Assembly: GCA_027620395.1 (NCBI GenBank)
Contig: JAQBZY010000045.1
Location: 1 to 8,116 of the forward strand
Source: Pseudomonadota bacterium
GTDB lineage: Bacteria > Pseudomonadota > Alphaproteobacteria > Rhodospirillales > Casp-alpha2
Reading direction: 5' to 3'
Length of the DNA stretch: 8,116 bases
In this document: positions 1-6,756 of the stretch, piece after piece
Layout: every line of letters starts with the position of its first letter
Numbering within the stretch: position 1 is the stretch's first letter
Notes under the pieces: generated by a model
Told to the model about the DNA's origin: nothing
What the model saw: only the letters and a program-made list of their open reading frames with translations
The model's database searches: none
Position numbers and translations under genes: made by a program

Positions 1-69
1 CATTCCTGCGCACACAGAGGGGTCACGATTGGACGCGAAAAGGGGGTCACGATTGGATGCGAATTGACA
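1..69. mobile_element. Probable terminus of an IS21-family insertion sequence (partial)
   Basis: Read on the minus strand from position 69 leftward, the sequence starts TGTCAATTCGCATCC, followed by AATCGTGACCCC, and then repeats the same block 24 bp further in. From memory, IS21-family ends begin with TGT and carry several phased copies of a block of this type (CGTCCAAT...TGACCCC), thought to be transposase-binding sites. The outermost TGT would be at 67-69, so the element extends leftward out of the window. The istA/istB genes are not visible, and I cannot tell the left end from the right end. It could be a full element or a stranded end. The repeat is seen directly; the family name is recalled, not searched. 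Confidence 0.6.
19..63. repeat. Two phased 21-bp direct repeats (period 24 bp)
   Basis: Copy 1 is at 19-39 and copy 2 at 43-63. Both start GGGGTCACGATTGGA and end GCGAA, and they differ at one base (C at 34, T at 58). The start-to-start distance is 24 bp. There is no third copy to the left within the window. The most likely role is subterminal transposase-binding repeats of the insertion sequence at the window edge. Confidence 0.93.
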
Positions 70-532
70 ACGTGAGTGCGGGGTTTTCGAGCCGAAGTAA
101 CCGCAGTTTAGTCTCGGCGCCATCACCGAAGGAAAAGCCGCCGACGCCGCTGGTGCCCAAAACCCGATGACACGGCACGATGATCGGGATCGGGTTGGCG
201 CCGCAGGCCTGGCCGACGGCGCGGGCCGACGAGCCGAGCCGGGCCGCGAGCTGGCCATAGGTTTCGGTCCGGCCATAGGGAATGTCGGCCATGGCCCGCC
301 AGATTTGCTGGCGCCGTTTCGGCCCGGCGGGGGCCAAGGCGAGTTCGAACCGTTGCCGCTTGCCGGCGAAATATTCATCGAGTTGGCGCCGGAGGTCTTG
401 GAGGATCGTCGTTTCGGTGCCGACCGTGGGTGCCCGGCCAAGCTCGAGCGCGACGATGGCGCCATCGATTTCGAAGGCCGTCAGCGTGCCGAGCGGCGAT
501 GCGAACGATCGATGGCGGGTGGCGTCGGTCAT
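47..532 (-). CDS. ogt: Methylated-DNA--[protein]-cysteine S-methyltransferase
   Basis: This suicide DNA-repair protein moves the alkyl group from O6-alkylguanine (or O4-alkylthymine) in DNA to its own cysteine. It is 161 aa, normal for the Ogt type that lacks an Ada regulatory domain. The N-terminal ribonuclease-like part covers roughly residues 8-70. The C-terminal catalytic part carries [13 protein letters not shown] (84-96), the helix [11 protein letters not shown] (104-114) that supplies the arginine finger and DNA contacts, and the active-site motif PCHRV with Cys121. The start was chosen because its ATG overlaps the TGA of the upstream DUF255 gene by 4 nt (ATGA), which suggests translational coupling. 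The odd part is the tail: the last codons (SIRIQS and the stop) fall inside a probable insertion-sequence end, so the native C-terminus has probably been replaced. The catalytic domain is intact, so activity is probably kept. Confidence 0.93.
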   Translation of the reverse strand: MTDATRHRSFASPLGTLTAFEIDGAIVALELGRAPTVGTETTILQDLRRQLDEYFAGKRQRFELALAPAGPKRRQQIWRAMADIPYGRTETYGQLAARLGSSARAVGQACGANPIPIIVPCHRVLGTSGVGGFSFGDGAETKLRLLRLENPALTLSIRIQS

Positions 533-2553
533 GGCGGTGTCAGGGCTTGAATTAGTTTATCCGGCTCGGTGATCGGCAGGCCGCAGGTCATGCCGGTGCA
601 GACGTAGGCGGCGGCACGGCCATCGACGGTTCCCTTCCCCGCCGCCGGATGATTTTCCGGCAATGCGGCGCCGGGCCTAACGCGGCTGACGATGCTCAGC
701 CGGTTCGGGCTAGCCAGCGCTGTCTGCCATAGCGCGGCCGCGTCGGCGTCATCGCCGGCGATCACCACCTGCGTGCCACGGTTCAGCATTTCATAGGCGA
801 TCAATAGCGTTGGGTGATTGATGTTCGATCTCGGCGTGTCGCCGGCAAAGGCATTGAACAGGCGCTCCGCCTGTTCGCGGTAAACCGCCTGTCCGGTCAG
901 GAAATGCAGCCGGACCAGAACCTCGGCCATGGCGCCGTTGCCGGATGGGACGGCGTTGTCGTGGCCGGGCTTGGAGCGGACGATCAGGTCGGTGGTGTCA
1001 TTGGCGGCGAGGAAATAACCGCCGCCATTGTCGTCGCCGTAATGCCGCTCGACTGTCTCGACGAATTGTTCGGCGAGACCGATGTAGGTTTGATCGGCGG
1101 TCGCTTCGGCCAGCATTAATGCGGCCCGGGCGAGCTGGGCGTAATCGTCCAAGACCGCCGGATGCGCCAGCCGGCCGTCACAAAGCGCGTGCCGGAGCCG
1201 CCCGTCCGGCGCGGTCATTTTCAGGGTTACCGTCTTGAACACAGTGGCGGCGATTTGGATCCAATCCGGGCGGCCATAGACAATACCGGCCCGGGCCAAC
1301 GCGGCCACGATCATGCCGTTCCAGTCAGCCAAGACTTTGTCGTCGCGCATGGGCGGAATTCTTTTTCCGCGAACCTCCAAGAGCTTCTCCAACAGCGGCC
1401 GCATCGCCGCTTCGGTGGTGTCGATCCAATCCATGTGATGGGAACGGTTGAGGATGTTCGAGCCTTCCCAGTTGCCGTGCTTGGTCACGTCGTAAAGATG
1501 CTTGAACGGGCCGGCGTCGGCGCCGAGGACGGCATCGATTTCGGCCTCGCTCCAAACGTAGTATTTTCCCTCCTCGCCTTCGCTGTCGGCATCCAAGGCG
1601 CTGGCCAAGGCAAACCCGGCGGCATTTTCCTCGGCCTTCATCTCGCGCAGCAGCCAGCCGATGCTTTCCTCAGTGCGGGCCCGGTAGAGCGGGCTTTTGG
1701 TTTCTAGCCAGACATCCGACATCAGCTCGATGAGAAGCGCGTTGTCATAGAGCATTTTTTCGAAATGCGGCGCTAGCCACTCGGCGTCGGTCGAATACCG
1801 GGCATAGCCGCCGCCGGCATGATCGTAGATGCCGCCCTGGCAGATGTTGTCGAGGGTCAGGATCACCGCGTCGCGGAACATGGCGCCGTTGGTCCTGAGA
1901 TAGGCGTGCCAGAGGAATCGGAAGAACATCGGCTGTGGAAACTTGGGTGCCCCCTGGGTGCCGCCGGAATATGGATCGACCATGCGGATCGCGTCGGCGG
2001 CGACGGCGTCGAGGGTTTTGCGATCGAGCGAACCGCCGCCGGCCGGCAGTAGTGCTTTCGATAGCGCCTCCTTAAGGGCGGCGACGTTGCCGGCGATCTG
2101 GTCCGGATTTTTAGCGTAGGTTCCCGAAATACCGTCGAGAATTTCGGTGAAGCCGGGCCGGCCGTAACGGGCGGTCGGCGGAAAATACGTGCCGCCCCAG
2201 AACGGCTCGCCGGCGGGGGTCAGGAACATGGTCAGCGGCCAGCCGCCCTGTTCGCCCAAGCTCATCAACGCGGTCTGGTAGATGTTGTCGATATCCGGCC
2301 GTTCCTCACGGTCGACCTTGATGTTGATGAAGGCGTCGTTCATGCGCCGGGCCACGGTTTCGTTCTCGAAGCTTTCATGCGCCATGACGTGACACCAGTG
2401 GCAGGCGGCATAACCGACGCTCAAGAGGATCGGCTTTTGCTCGCGCCGGGCGGCCGCGAAGGCGTCGTCGCCCCAAGCATACCAGTGCACCGGGTTGTCC
2501 TTGTGCTGGCGCAAATAGGGCGAGGTTTCATCGCCGAGCCGATTACCGCGCAT
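529..2553 (-). CDS. DUF255 thioredoxin-like / (alpha/alpha)6-barrel protein, YyaL/SPATA20 family
   Basis: A 674-aa protein, full length for the family. Its biochemical function is not established. The N-terminal thioredoxin-like DUF255 domain (about residues 4-165) has the family hallmarks [15 protein letters not shown] (11-25), CHWCH with Cys51 and Cys54 in a CxxC arrangement, [11 protein letters not shown] (79-89), [11 protein letters not shown] (103-113) and GGTYFPP (120-126). The rest resembles the six-hairpin fold of N-acylglucosamine 2-epimerase-type enzymes, with PKFPQP (203-208) and a conserved block from [14 protein letters not shown] (240-253) to [10 protein letters not shown]. The C-terminus has the usual second cysteine pair (Cys652, Cys657). 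No signal peptide or membrane segment is visible, so it is probably cytoplasmic. A Shine-Dalgarno-like GGAAGGA lies 11 nt upstream of the ATG. It overlaps ogt by 4 nt and probably shares its transcript. A redox or protein-quality role is only a guess from the CxxC. Confidence 0.93.
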   Translation of the reverse strand: MRGNRLGDETSPYLRQHKDNPVHWYAWGDDAFAAARREQKPILLSVGYAACHWCHVMAHESFENETVARRMNDAFINIKVDREERPDIDNIYQTALMSLGEQGGWPLTMFLTPAGEPFWGGTYFPPTARYGRPGFTEILDGISGTYAKNPDQIAGNVAALKEALSKALLPAGGGSLDRKTLDAVAADAIRMVDPYSGGTQGAPKFPQPMFFRFLWHAYLRTNGAMFRDAVILTLDNICQGGIYDHAGGGYARYSTDAEWLAPHFEKMLYDNALLIELMSDVWLETKSPLYRARTEESIGWLLREMKAEENAAGFALASALDADSEGEEGKYYVWSEAEIDAVLGADAGPFKHLYDVTKHGNWEGSNILNRSHHMDWIDTTEAAMRPLLEKLLEVRGKRIPPMRDDKVLADWNGMIVAALARAGIVYGRPDWIQIAATVFKTVTLKMTAPDGRLRHALCDGRLAHPAVLDDYAQLARAALMLAEATADQTYIGLAEQFVETVERHYGDDNGGGYFLAANDTTDLIVRSKPGHDNAVPSGNGAMAEVLVRLHFLTGQAVYREQAERLFNAFAGDTPRSNINHPTLLIAYEMLNRGTQVVIAGDDADAAALWQTALASPNRLSIVSRVRPGAALPENHPAAGKGTVDGRAAAYVCTGMTCGLPITEPDKLIQALTPP

Positions 2554-2570
2554 GGCCGTATATTTCCTTC

Positions 2571-2614
2571 CGGGCTGGTTCCTGGTCGCGGCAACGGGGG
2601 CCGTTGCCAGCCCG
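2571..2614. repeat. Nested inverted repeats in the divergent spacer
   Basis: There are two perfect inverted repeats. The outer one pairs CGGGCTGG (2571-2578) with CCAGCCCG (2607-2614). The inner one pairs GGCAACGG (2590-2597) with CCGTTGCC (2601-2608) around a GGG loop. They share bases 2607-2608, so they could form alternative or nested stems. The outer left arm abuts the Shine-Dalgarno of the leftward DUF255 gene (2551-2553 is its start codon). No T-run follows on either strand, so this is not a standard terminator. It could be a 5'-leader structure or an operator. Confidence 0.5.
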
Positions 2615-2630
2615 ATCCCCGTCGCTTACT

Positions 2631-2656
2631 TTGACTTTCAGTCGCTTGATTACAAG
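2631..2656 (+). promoter_or_regulatory. Weak promoter candidate for the DUF6489-ferredoxin pair
   Basis: A -35-like TTGACT sits at 2631-2636 in the spacer upstream of the rightward genes. The best -10-like hexamer nearby is TACAAG at 2651-2656, but the 14-nt spacing is shorter than usual and the -10 match is poor. It is reported because a rightward promoter is expected in this divergent spacer and this is the best sequence I can find. Confidence 0.22.
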
Positions 2657-2709
2657 ACGCGATCTTTCATGGCTTGCCGCCGGCCGGCCGTTGATGGGGA
2701 GAAACCACG

Positions 2710-2958
2710 ATGAAGATCAAACTTGATGTCGACTGCACGCCCGAGGAGGCCAGGAGCTTCTTGGGGCTTCCAGATGTAAAGCCGTTGCAGGACGCGATGA
2801 TGAAGGAAATCGAGGAAAGGATGCGGGCCAATTTGCAGGCCATGGATCCGGAAACCATGCTGAAGACCTGGCTGCCGGCCGGCATCCAGGGCTGGGAGCA
2901 ACTGCAGAAAATGTTTTGGTCGCAGCTTGGCGGCGACGGCGCCAAAGAAAAAAAATAA
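2710..2958 (+). CDS. DUF6489-like small conserved protein
   Basis: An 82-aa protein of unknown function that resembles the small DUF6489 proteins known from alphaproteobacteria. It starts MKIKLDVDCTPEEARSFLGL, continues with PDVKPLQDAMMKEIEERM, and has a later conserved-looking LPAGIQGWEQLQKMFW (54-69). It is mostly helical and charged, with no signal peptide, membrane segment or cysteine cluster; its only cysteine is Cys10. The start is supported by a clear Shine-Dalgarno (GGGGAG, 2696-2701). The C-terminus ends in lysines encoded partly by a run of eight A (2948-2955), a place where sequencing or replication slippage could alter the last codons. The ferredoxin gene follows after 16 nt, so the two are probably co-transcribed. 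The family name is from recall of the N-terminal pattern. Confidence 0.85.
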   Translation: MKIKLDVDCTPEEARSFLGLPDVKPLQDAMMKEIEERMRANLQAMDPETMLKTWLPAGIQGWEQLQKMFWSQLGGDGAKEKK

Positions 2959-2974
2959 CGTTCGGAGAAACGGT

Positions 2975-3310
2975 ATGACCGACAGCGATCCGGAGCTTTT
3001 CTACAACACCCATGTGTTCGTCTGCATGAACGAGCGCTCGGAGGGGCATGAGCGCGGCTCTTGCGCTCGCAAGGGATCGGTGCAGCTTAGAAACTACATG
3101 AAGGTTCGGGCCAAGGAATTGGGCCTGGTGAAGTGTCGGATCAATCAGGCTGGATGCCTCGAACGCTGCGAACTCGGGCCGACCATGGTGATCTACCCGG
3201 AAGGCGTCTGGTACCGGATCGAGACCCCTGGCGATGTCGATGAGATCCTGAACGAGCATATCCAAAATGGTCGCCGGGTCGAGCGGCTGATGATGAAGCC
3301 GGGCGACTAG
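2975..3310 (+). CDS. Thioredoxin-like [2Fe-2S] ferredoxin domain protein
   Basis: A 111-aa protein of the thioredoxin-fold [2Fe-2S] ferredoxin type, related to the small subunit of NADH dehydrogenase (NuoE) and to stand-alone Shethna-type ferredoxins. After HVFVCMNER, the likely cluster ligands are Cys17, Cys30, Cys61 and Cys65 (CX12C, then a gap of 30, then CX3C); Cys54 is a fifth cysteine outside that pattern. YPEGVWY (74-80) is a typical C-terminal strand of this fold. The start at 2975 is set by GGAG at 2964-2967, 7 nt upstream; in-frame upstream codons would overlap the previous gene. It probably carries electrons for a cytoplasmic partner that the window does not reveal. Nothing indicates a link to tRNA modification despite mnmE being next door. 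Confidence 0.9.
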   Translation: MTDSDPELFYNTHVFVCMNERSEGHERGSCARKGSVQLRNYMKVRAKELGLVKCRINQAGCLERCELGPTMVIYPEGVWYRIETPGDVDEILNEHIQNGRRVERLMMKPGD

Positions 3311-3332
3311 TAACCGCTATATATGGTATGGG

Positions 3333-3345
3333 CTACCACTGGTAG
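3333..3345. repeat. Small palindrome upstream of mnmE
   Basis: CTACCA and TGGTAG flank a single C in the 60-nt spacer between the ferredoxin gene and mnmE. As RNA it would make at most a 5-bp stem with a 3-nt loop and no T-tract, so it is too weak for a terminator. It could be a half-site pair for a regulator, or chance. Confidence 0.25.
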
Positions 3346-3370
3346 TAGGCTAGGCGGCCCGGACACTATA

Positions 3371-4717
3371 ATGGACAGAGATACAATCTTCGCCCCCAGT
3401 ACCGCGCCCGGTCGGGCCGGCATCGCCGTCGTCCGGATATCCGGGCCGGCGGCCGCTGCCGCCCTTGCCCTGTTGACGCGAGGCGGAAAGCCGCCGCCGC
3501 CTAGGGTCGCTACGCTGGCGAATCTTTCCGCAGCCGAATCGACGGAGCTCCTCGATCGGGCGATGGTGCTGTGGTTCCCGGCGCCGGCAAGCTTCACCGG
3601 CGAGGATGTTTTGGAGTTGCATCTGCACGGCGGCACCGCAGTCACCGGCGCGGTCCTCGAGGAACTTTCCCGGATGCCGAGTCTCCGTCCGGCCGGGCCT
3701 GGGGAGTTTACCAGGCGGGCCTTTGAAGGTGGCAAGCTGGACCTGACCGAGGCCGAGGCCATCGCCGATTTGGTCGATGCTGAAACCGCCGGGCAACGCC
3801 GCCAGGCGCTCAGGCAGATGCAGGGGGCGCTGGGGAGCCTCTATGAGAGTTGGCGGGAGCAACTGGTGGCGGCCCTCGCCCATGTCGAGGCGGTGATCGA
3901 TTTTTCCGAAGAAGAAATTCCGGACGATCTGTTATCGCGGGTGATCGCATCAACACAAGCGATCCGGGACGATATTGCTCGGCACCTGGCCGACGGAGGA
4001 GTTGGGGAGCGGATTCGGAGCGGTTTCCGGATTGCGCTGACCGGCGCTCCAAATGTTGGGAAATCGAGTCTGCTGAATGCCCTGGCGAAGCGCGATGTTG
4101 CAATCGTGACCGACATTCCGGGCACCACCCGGGACGTGATCGAGGTGCCGATGGATTTGGGCGGCTATGCCGCAGTTATTGTCGATACGGCCGGGCTCCG
4201 CGAAACCAGCGATGTGGTCGAACAGGAGGGTGTGCGGCGGGCCAGGGCCGCGGCCGATGAAGCCGATCTTCGGTTGGTCATGATCGATGCTGGGGATCAG
4301 GTCGCGGTCGAGCATGTGATCTTCCGGGACGACGATCTGGTGGTCGTCAACAAAATCGATCTATTGCCGTCACCGCCAGCGCACGCCGGGCTAGCCTCGG
4401 TAGGGCTGCCGATCTCGGTCAAAACCGGCGCAGGAATCGACGGGTTGGTTCAATTGCTTGTGGGCCGGGTTAAGGCGCTGGCAGACAGCCACGCTGACGA
4501 GGCGCCGCCACTGACGCGGCTCCGGCATCGCTTGGCTCTGACGGCGTGCCTGGAGGGTCTTGAGAGGGCCCTGGCGGGGGCGGCTGATGGCCGAGGCGTG
4601 GAGCTGGTGGCCGAGGATCTTCGGTTGGCCGCCAGGGGGCTCGGGGGAATTACCGGGCGGGTCGACGTTGAGGAGCTTTTGGACCGCATTTTCAGCGAAT
4701 TTTGCATTGGCAAATGA
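3371..4717 (+). CDS. mnmE: tRNA uridine-5-carboxymethylaminomethyl(34) synthesis GTPase MnmE
   Basis: GTPase that, with MnmG, installs the (carboxymethyl)aminomethyl group at C5 of wobble uridine 34 in tRNAs reading split codon boxes. It is 448 aa, normal for the family. The N-terminal formyl-tetrahydrofolate-binding domain begins DTIFAPSTAPGRAG and includes GPGEFTRRAFEGGKLDLTEA, followed by the helical domain. The inserted G domain has G1 GAPNVGKSS (225-233), G2 in PGTTRD, G3 DTAG (272-275) and G4 NKID (327-330). The protein ends in the invariant FCIGK with Cys445. The start at 3371 (MDRDTIF) was chosen over an in-frame ATG at 3323 because homologues begin at this point. I see no clear Shine-Dalgarno at either. 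The next gene in the pathway, mnmG, follows after a 128-nt spacer holding two parS sites. Confidence 0.96.
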   Translation: MDRDTIFAPSTAPGRAGIAVVRISGPAAAAALALLTRGGKPPPPRVATLANLSAAESTELLDRAMVLWFPAPASFTGEDVLELHLHGGTAVTGAVLEELSRMPSLRPAGPGEFTRRAFEGGKLDLTEAEAIADLVDAETAGQRRQALRQMQGALGSLYESWREQLVAALAHVEAVIDFSEEEIPDDLLSRVIASTQAIRDDIARHLADGGVGERIRSGFRIALTGAPNVGKSSLLNALAKRDVAIVTDIPGTTRDVIEVPMDLGGYAAVIVDTAGLRETSDVVEQEGVRRARAAADEADLRLVMIDAGDQVAVEHVIFRDDDLVVVNKIDLLPSPPAHAGLASVGLPISVKTGAGIDGLVQLLVGRVKALADSHADEAPPLTRLRHRLALTACLEGLERALAGAADGRGVELVAEDLRLAARGLGGITGRVDVEELLDRIFSEFCIGK

Positions 4718-4723
4718 CCGGTA

Positions 4724-4739
4724 TGTTTCACGTGAAACG
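4724..4739. promoter_or_regulatory. parS: parS centromere site 1
   Basis: TGTTTCACGTGAAACG matches the widely conserved bacterial chromosomal parS palindrome TGTTTCACGTGAAACA at 15 of 16 bases, with a perfect 14-bp core at 4725-4738. ParB loads here as a CTP-dependent clamp and ParA then moves the origin region. It starts 7 nt after the mnmE stop codon. Confidence 0.95.
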
Positions 4740-4751
4740 CAAGCGGAGGCG

Positions 4752-4765
4752 TTAACCAAGGTTAA
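4752..4765. repeat. Inverted repeat TTAACC-AA-GGTTAA between two parS sites
   Basis: A perfect 6-bp inverted repeat with a 2-bp centre lies almost midway between parS sites 1 and 2 (centres 27 and 29 bp away). It resembles the TTAA-N7-TTAA / TTAACC motif bound by CtrA, the alphaproteobacterial cell-cycle regulator, but here the TTAA halves are 6 bp apart, not 7. It may be a regulator site or may help shape the DNA between the parS sites. Function is unproven. Confidence 0.4.
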
Positions 4766-4779
4766 TGGAGCCATAACCA

Positions 4780-4795
4780 TGTTTCACGTGAAACA
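4780..4795. promoter_or_regulatory. parS: parS centromere site 2 (perfect 16-mer)
   Basis: TGTTTCACGTGAAACA is a 16 of 16 match to the parS consensus and fully palindromic. Its centre is 56 bp from site 1. It lies 14 nt upstream of the -35 box of the mnmG promoter candidate, so bound or spreading ParB could affect mnmG transcription. Confidence 0.97.
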
Positions 4796-4809
4796 AGTAG
4801 CCCGTTCGA

Positions 4810-4838
4810 TTGACTCGCAAATCGAGCACGCGTACATT
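4810..4838 (+). promoter_or_regulatory. Sigma70-type promoter of mnmG, probably giving a leaderless transcript
   Basis: TTGACT (4810-4815, 5 of 6 to consensus) and TACATT (4833-4838, 4 of 6) are separated by exactly 17 nt. Transcription would begin about 7 nt downstream of the -10, near 4844-4846, which is where the mnmG ATG (4846) lies. That fits the lack of any Shine-Dalgarno before mnmG. Leaderless mRNAs are common in alphaproteobacteria. The TTG of the -35 box could be mistaken for an mnmG start codon. Confidence 0.6.
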
Positions 4839-4845
4839 CCGCACC

Positions 4846-6747
4846 ATGATTGACCCGGATGTCATCGTTATCGGTGGCGGCCACGCCGGCTGCGAGGCGG
4901 CGGCGGCGGCGGCGCGGATGGGGGCTCGCACGCTGCTGTTGACACATCGACTCGACAGCATTGGCGAGATGTCCTGCAACCCAGCCATCGGCGGCTTGGC
5001 CAAGGGGCAGCTGGTCCGTGAGATCGACGCCCTGGACGGTATCATGGGCCTGGCTATAGATCGGTCTGGGATTCAATTTCGGATGCTCAATCGGAGCAAG
5101 GGGCCGGCTGTTCGTGGTCCGCGCGCCCAAGCCGACCGCAAACTCTATCGCCAGGCTATTCAGGCCATTCTTGCCGGCCAGAAGAATCTGACCATTGAGG
5201 CCGACGCGGTGGCCGACTTGTTGATCTCAGAAGACGGCCGAGCGGTGTTTGGCGTGGTCACGGAAACCGGGCGGCAAATCCGGGCCGGCGCCGTGGTGAT
5301 CACCACCGGGACCTTCCTGCGCGGACTGATCCATATCGGCGAAATCCAGATCCCCGCCGGACGCGTCGGCGACCGACCGGCGACGAGACTTTCATATACT
5401 TTCAAACGACTCGATTTCCCGCTCGGGCGATTGAAAACTGGAACGCCACCGAGGCTGGATGGCCGGACCATTGATTGGTCCGGCTTGGAAGCTCAGGCTG
5501 CCGACAACCCGCCGGTGCCGTTTTCGTATCTGACCGACCGCATCACGGTGCCACAGATCGATTGCCATATCACCGAGACAACGCCGGCAACGCACCAGAT
5601 TATCCGTGACAGCCTCCATCTCTCGGCCATGTACTCCGGCCGCATAGGAGGCATCGGACCGCGATATTGTCCGTCAGTGGAGGACAAGGTGGTCCGGTTC
5701 GCGGACCGCTCCCGGCATCAGATTTTCCTCGAGCCTGAAGGGCTCGATGACGATACCGTATACCCAAACGGCATCTCCACGTCGCTTCCCAAGGAGGTCC
5801 AGCTAGATATCCTGAAGACCATCCCAGGGCTCCAACAAGCGACCATGATTCGACCCGGATACGCCATCGAGTATGACTTCGTCGACCCCCGAGCTCTCGG
5901 CCCAAGTCTGGAAACACTAGCGGTCAGCGGGCTCTATCTTGCAGGCCAAATCAATGGCACTACCGGTTACGAAGAGGCCGCCGCGCAGGGCCTTCTTGCC
6001 GGCGTCAACGCCGCGATTAGAGCCGGCGGCGGCCGCGCCCCGTTCATCCTCGATCGGGCCGACGCCTACATCGGCGTCATGATCGATGATTTGGTGACGC
6101 TCGGGACCAACGAGCCCTACCGGATGTTTACGTCGCGGGCCGAATACCGGCTCCAGCTTCGAGCCGACAACGCAGACCAGCGCCTGACGCCGCTCGGCAT
6201 TCGGATCGGATGCATTCATGCCCCCAGGGCTGAAGCGTTCAGGAACCGCCAAAGTGACCTCCAAACCGCACGGTCGCGACTACGGACTATGAGCGCAACC
6301 CCGACCGAGTTGCAGCGGGCCGGCCTCAGCGTTAAACTTGATGGTCAGCGCCGGTCGGCGATGGATCTCCTTGCGCACCCGAATATCGCCTTTGCCGATC
6401 TCGCCAGGCTGTGGCCGGAGACCGCCGAAATTAGCGTCGCTATCAGTGAACAACTGACTATCGAGGCAAGTTATGCCGGTTACATGAGCCGGCAGGAAAC
6501 AGACGTCAGAGCTTTTAGAAAGGACGACGCAATCGCCCTCCCGGCCGCGCTCGATTACTCGGTGATCGCCGGCCTCTCGGCAGAACTCAAAACCAAACTA
6601 TCGACGGTCCGACCATCGAGCCTCGGCCAGGCGGCGAGAATTCCTGGGATCACCCCGGCCGCCTTAACGCTGCTGCTGACCCATGCCGGTCGCCGTCCAC
6701 CCTTGGACATGACGGCAAAATCGGCCCGAGCGGAAGGTTTCACGTGA
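4846..6747 (+). CDS. mnmG: tRNA uridine-5-carboxymethylaminomethyl(34) synthesis enzyme MnmG
   Basis: FAD-dependent partner of MnmE (older name GidA) in modification of tRNA wobble uridine 34. It is 633 aa, close to the E. coli length. Seen in order: the Rossmann FAD motif [12 protein letters not shown] (8-19); SCNPAIGG with conserved Cys44; [11 protein letters not shown] (91-101); the first family signature [15 protein letters not shown] with catalytic-site Cys275; the second signature from [17 protein letters not shown] (starting at residue 366); and the C-terminal helical domain with YAGYMSRQ and [15 protein letters not shown]. The ATG at 4846 was chosen over the in-frame TTG at 4810 because homologues start one or two residues before [11 protein letters not shown] and the TTG is part of a -35 box. 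The stop codon TGA (6745-6747) lies inside a parS palindrome, so the last residues GFT are dictated by that site. rsmG follows after 9 nt. Confidence 0.97.
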   Translation: MIDPDVIVIGGGHAGCEAAAAAARMGARTLLLTHRLDSIGEMSCNPAIGGLAKGQLVREIDALDGIMGLAIDRSGIQFRMLNRSKGPAVRGPRAQADRKLYRQAIQAILAGQKNLTIEADAVADLLISEDGRAVFGVVTETGRQIRAGAVVITTGTFLRGLIHIGEIQIPAGRVGDRPATRLSYTFKRLDFPLGRLKTGTPPRLDGRTIDWSGLEAQAADNPPVPFSYLTDRITVPQIDCHITETTPATHQIIRDSLHLSAMYSGRIGGIGPRYCPSVEDKVVRFADRSRHQIFLEPEGLDDDTVYPNGISTSLPKEVQLDILKTIPGLQQATMIRPGYAIEYDFVDPRALGPSLETLAVSGLYLAGQINGTTGYEEAAAQGLLAGVNAAIRAGGGRAPFILDRADAYIGVMIDDLVTLGTNEPYRMFTSRAEYRLQLRADNADQRLTPLGIRIGCIHAPRAEAFRNRQSDLQTARSRLRTMSATPTELQRAGLSVKLDGQRRSAMDLLAHPNIAFADLARLWPETAEISVAISEQLTIEASYAGYMSRQETDVRAFRKDDAIALPAALDYSVIAGLSAELKTKLSTVRPSSLGQAARIPGITPAALTLLLTHAGRRPPLDMTAKSARAEGFT

Positions 6748-6751
6748 AACA
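6736..6751. promoter_or_regulatory. parS: parS centromere site 3, across the mnmG stop codon
   Basis: GGTTTCACGTGAAACA matches the parS consensus at 15 of 16 positions, with a perfect 14-bp core at 6737-6750. The core encodes the last mnmG residues (GGT TTC ACG) and its stop (TGA, 6745-6747). It ends 5 nt before the rsmG start codon, so the same bases serve the centromere, the end of a protein and the ribosome-handover region. Confidence 0.95.
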
Positions 6752-6756
6752 ATCCA

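Noticed and set aside
1162..1707. Long open frame on the plus strand opposite the DUF255 gene
   Set aside because: It is antisense to a well-conserved protein, its translation has no recognisable domain, and long antisense frames are common in GC-rich DNA.
2948..2955. A8 run at the end of the DUF6489-like gene as a programmed frameshift site
   Set aside because: It lies at the last codons before the stop, no downstream stimulatory structure is seen, and the ferredoxin gene has its own ribosome-binding site.
2717..3265. 182-codon open frame on the minus strand across the DUF6489-like and ferredoxin genes
   Set aside because: Both plus-strand genes have Shine-Dalgarno sequences and family motifs; the reverse frame has neither.
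3323..3370. ATG at 3323 as the mnmE start
   Set aside because: It adds 16 residues unlike any MnmE N-terminus I know; DTIFAPSTAPGRAG normally follows the start directly.
3367..3372. Perfect TATAAT hexamer over the mnmE start codon
   Set aside because: A start about 7 nt further on would be inside the gene, and no -35-like hexamer lies 16-18 nt upstream; probably chance.
4810..4845. TTG at 4810 as an upstream start for mnmG
   Set aside because: It would add 12 residues absent from homologues, and the TTG is the start of a well-placed -35 box; the ATG at 4846 fits the family N-terminus.
4718..4845. Replication origin in the mnmE-mnmG spacer
   Set aside because: The parS sites show the origin is near, but I find no DnaA boxes (TTATCCACA-like) or AT-rich unwinding region in this spacer.
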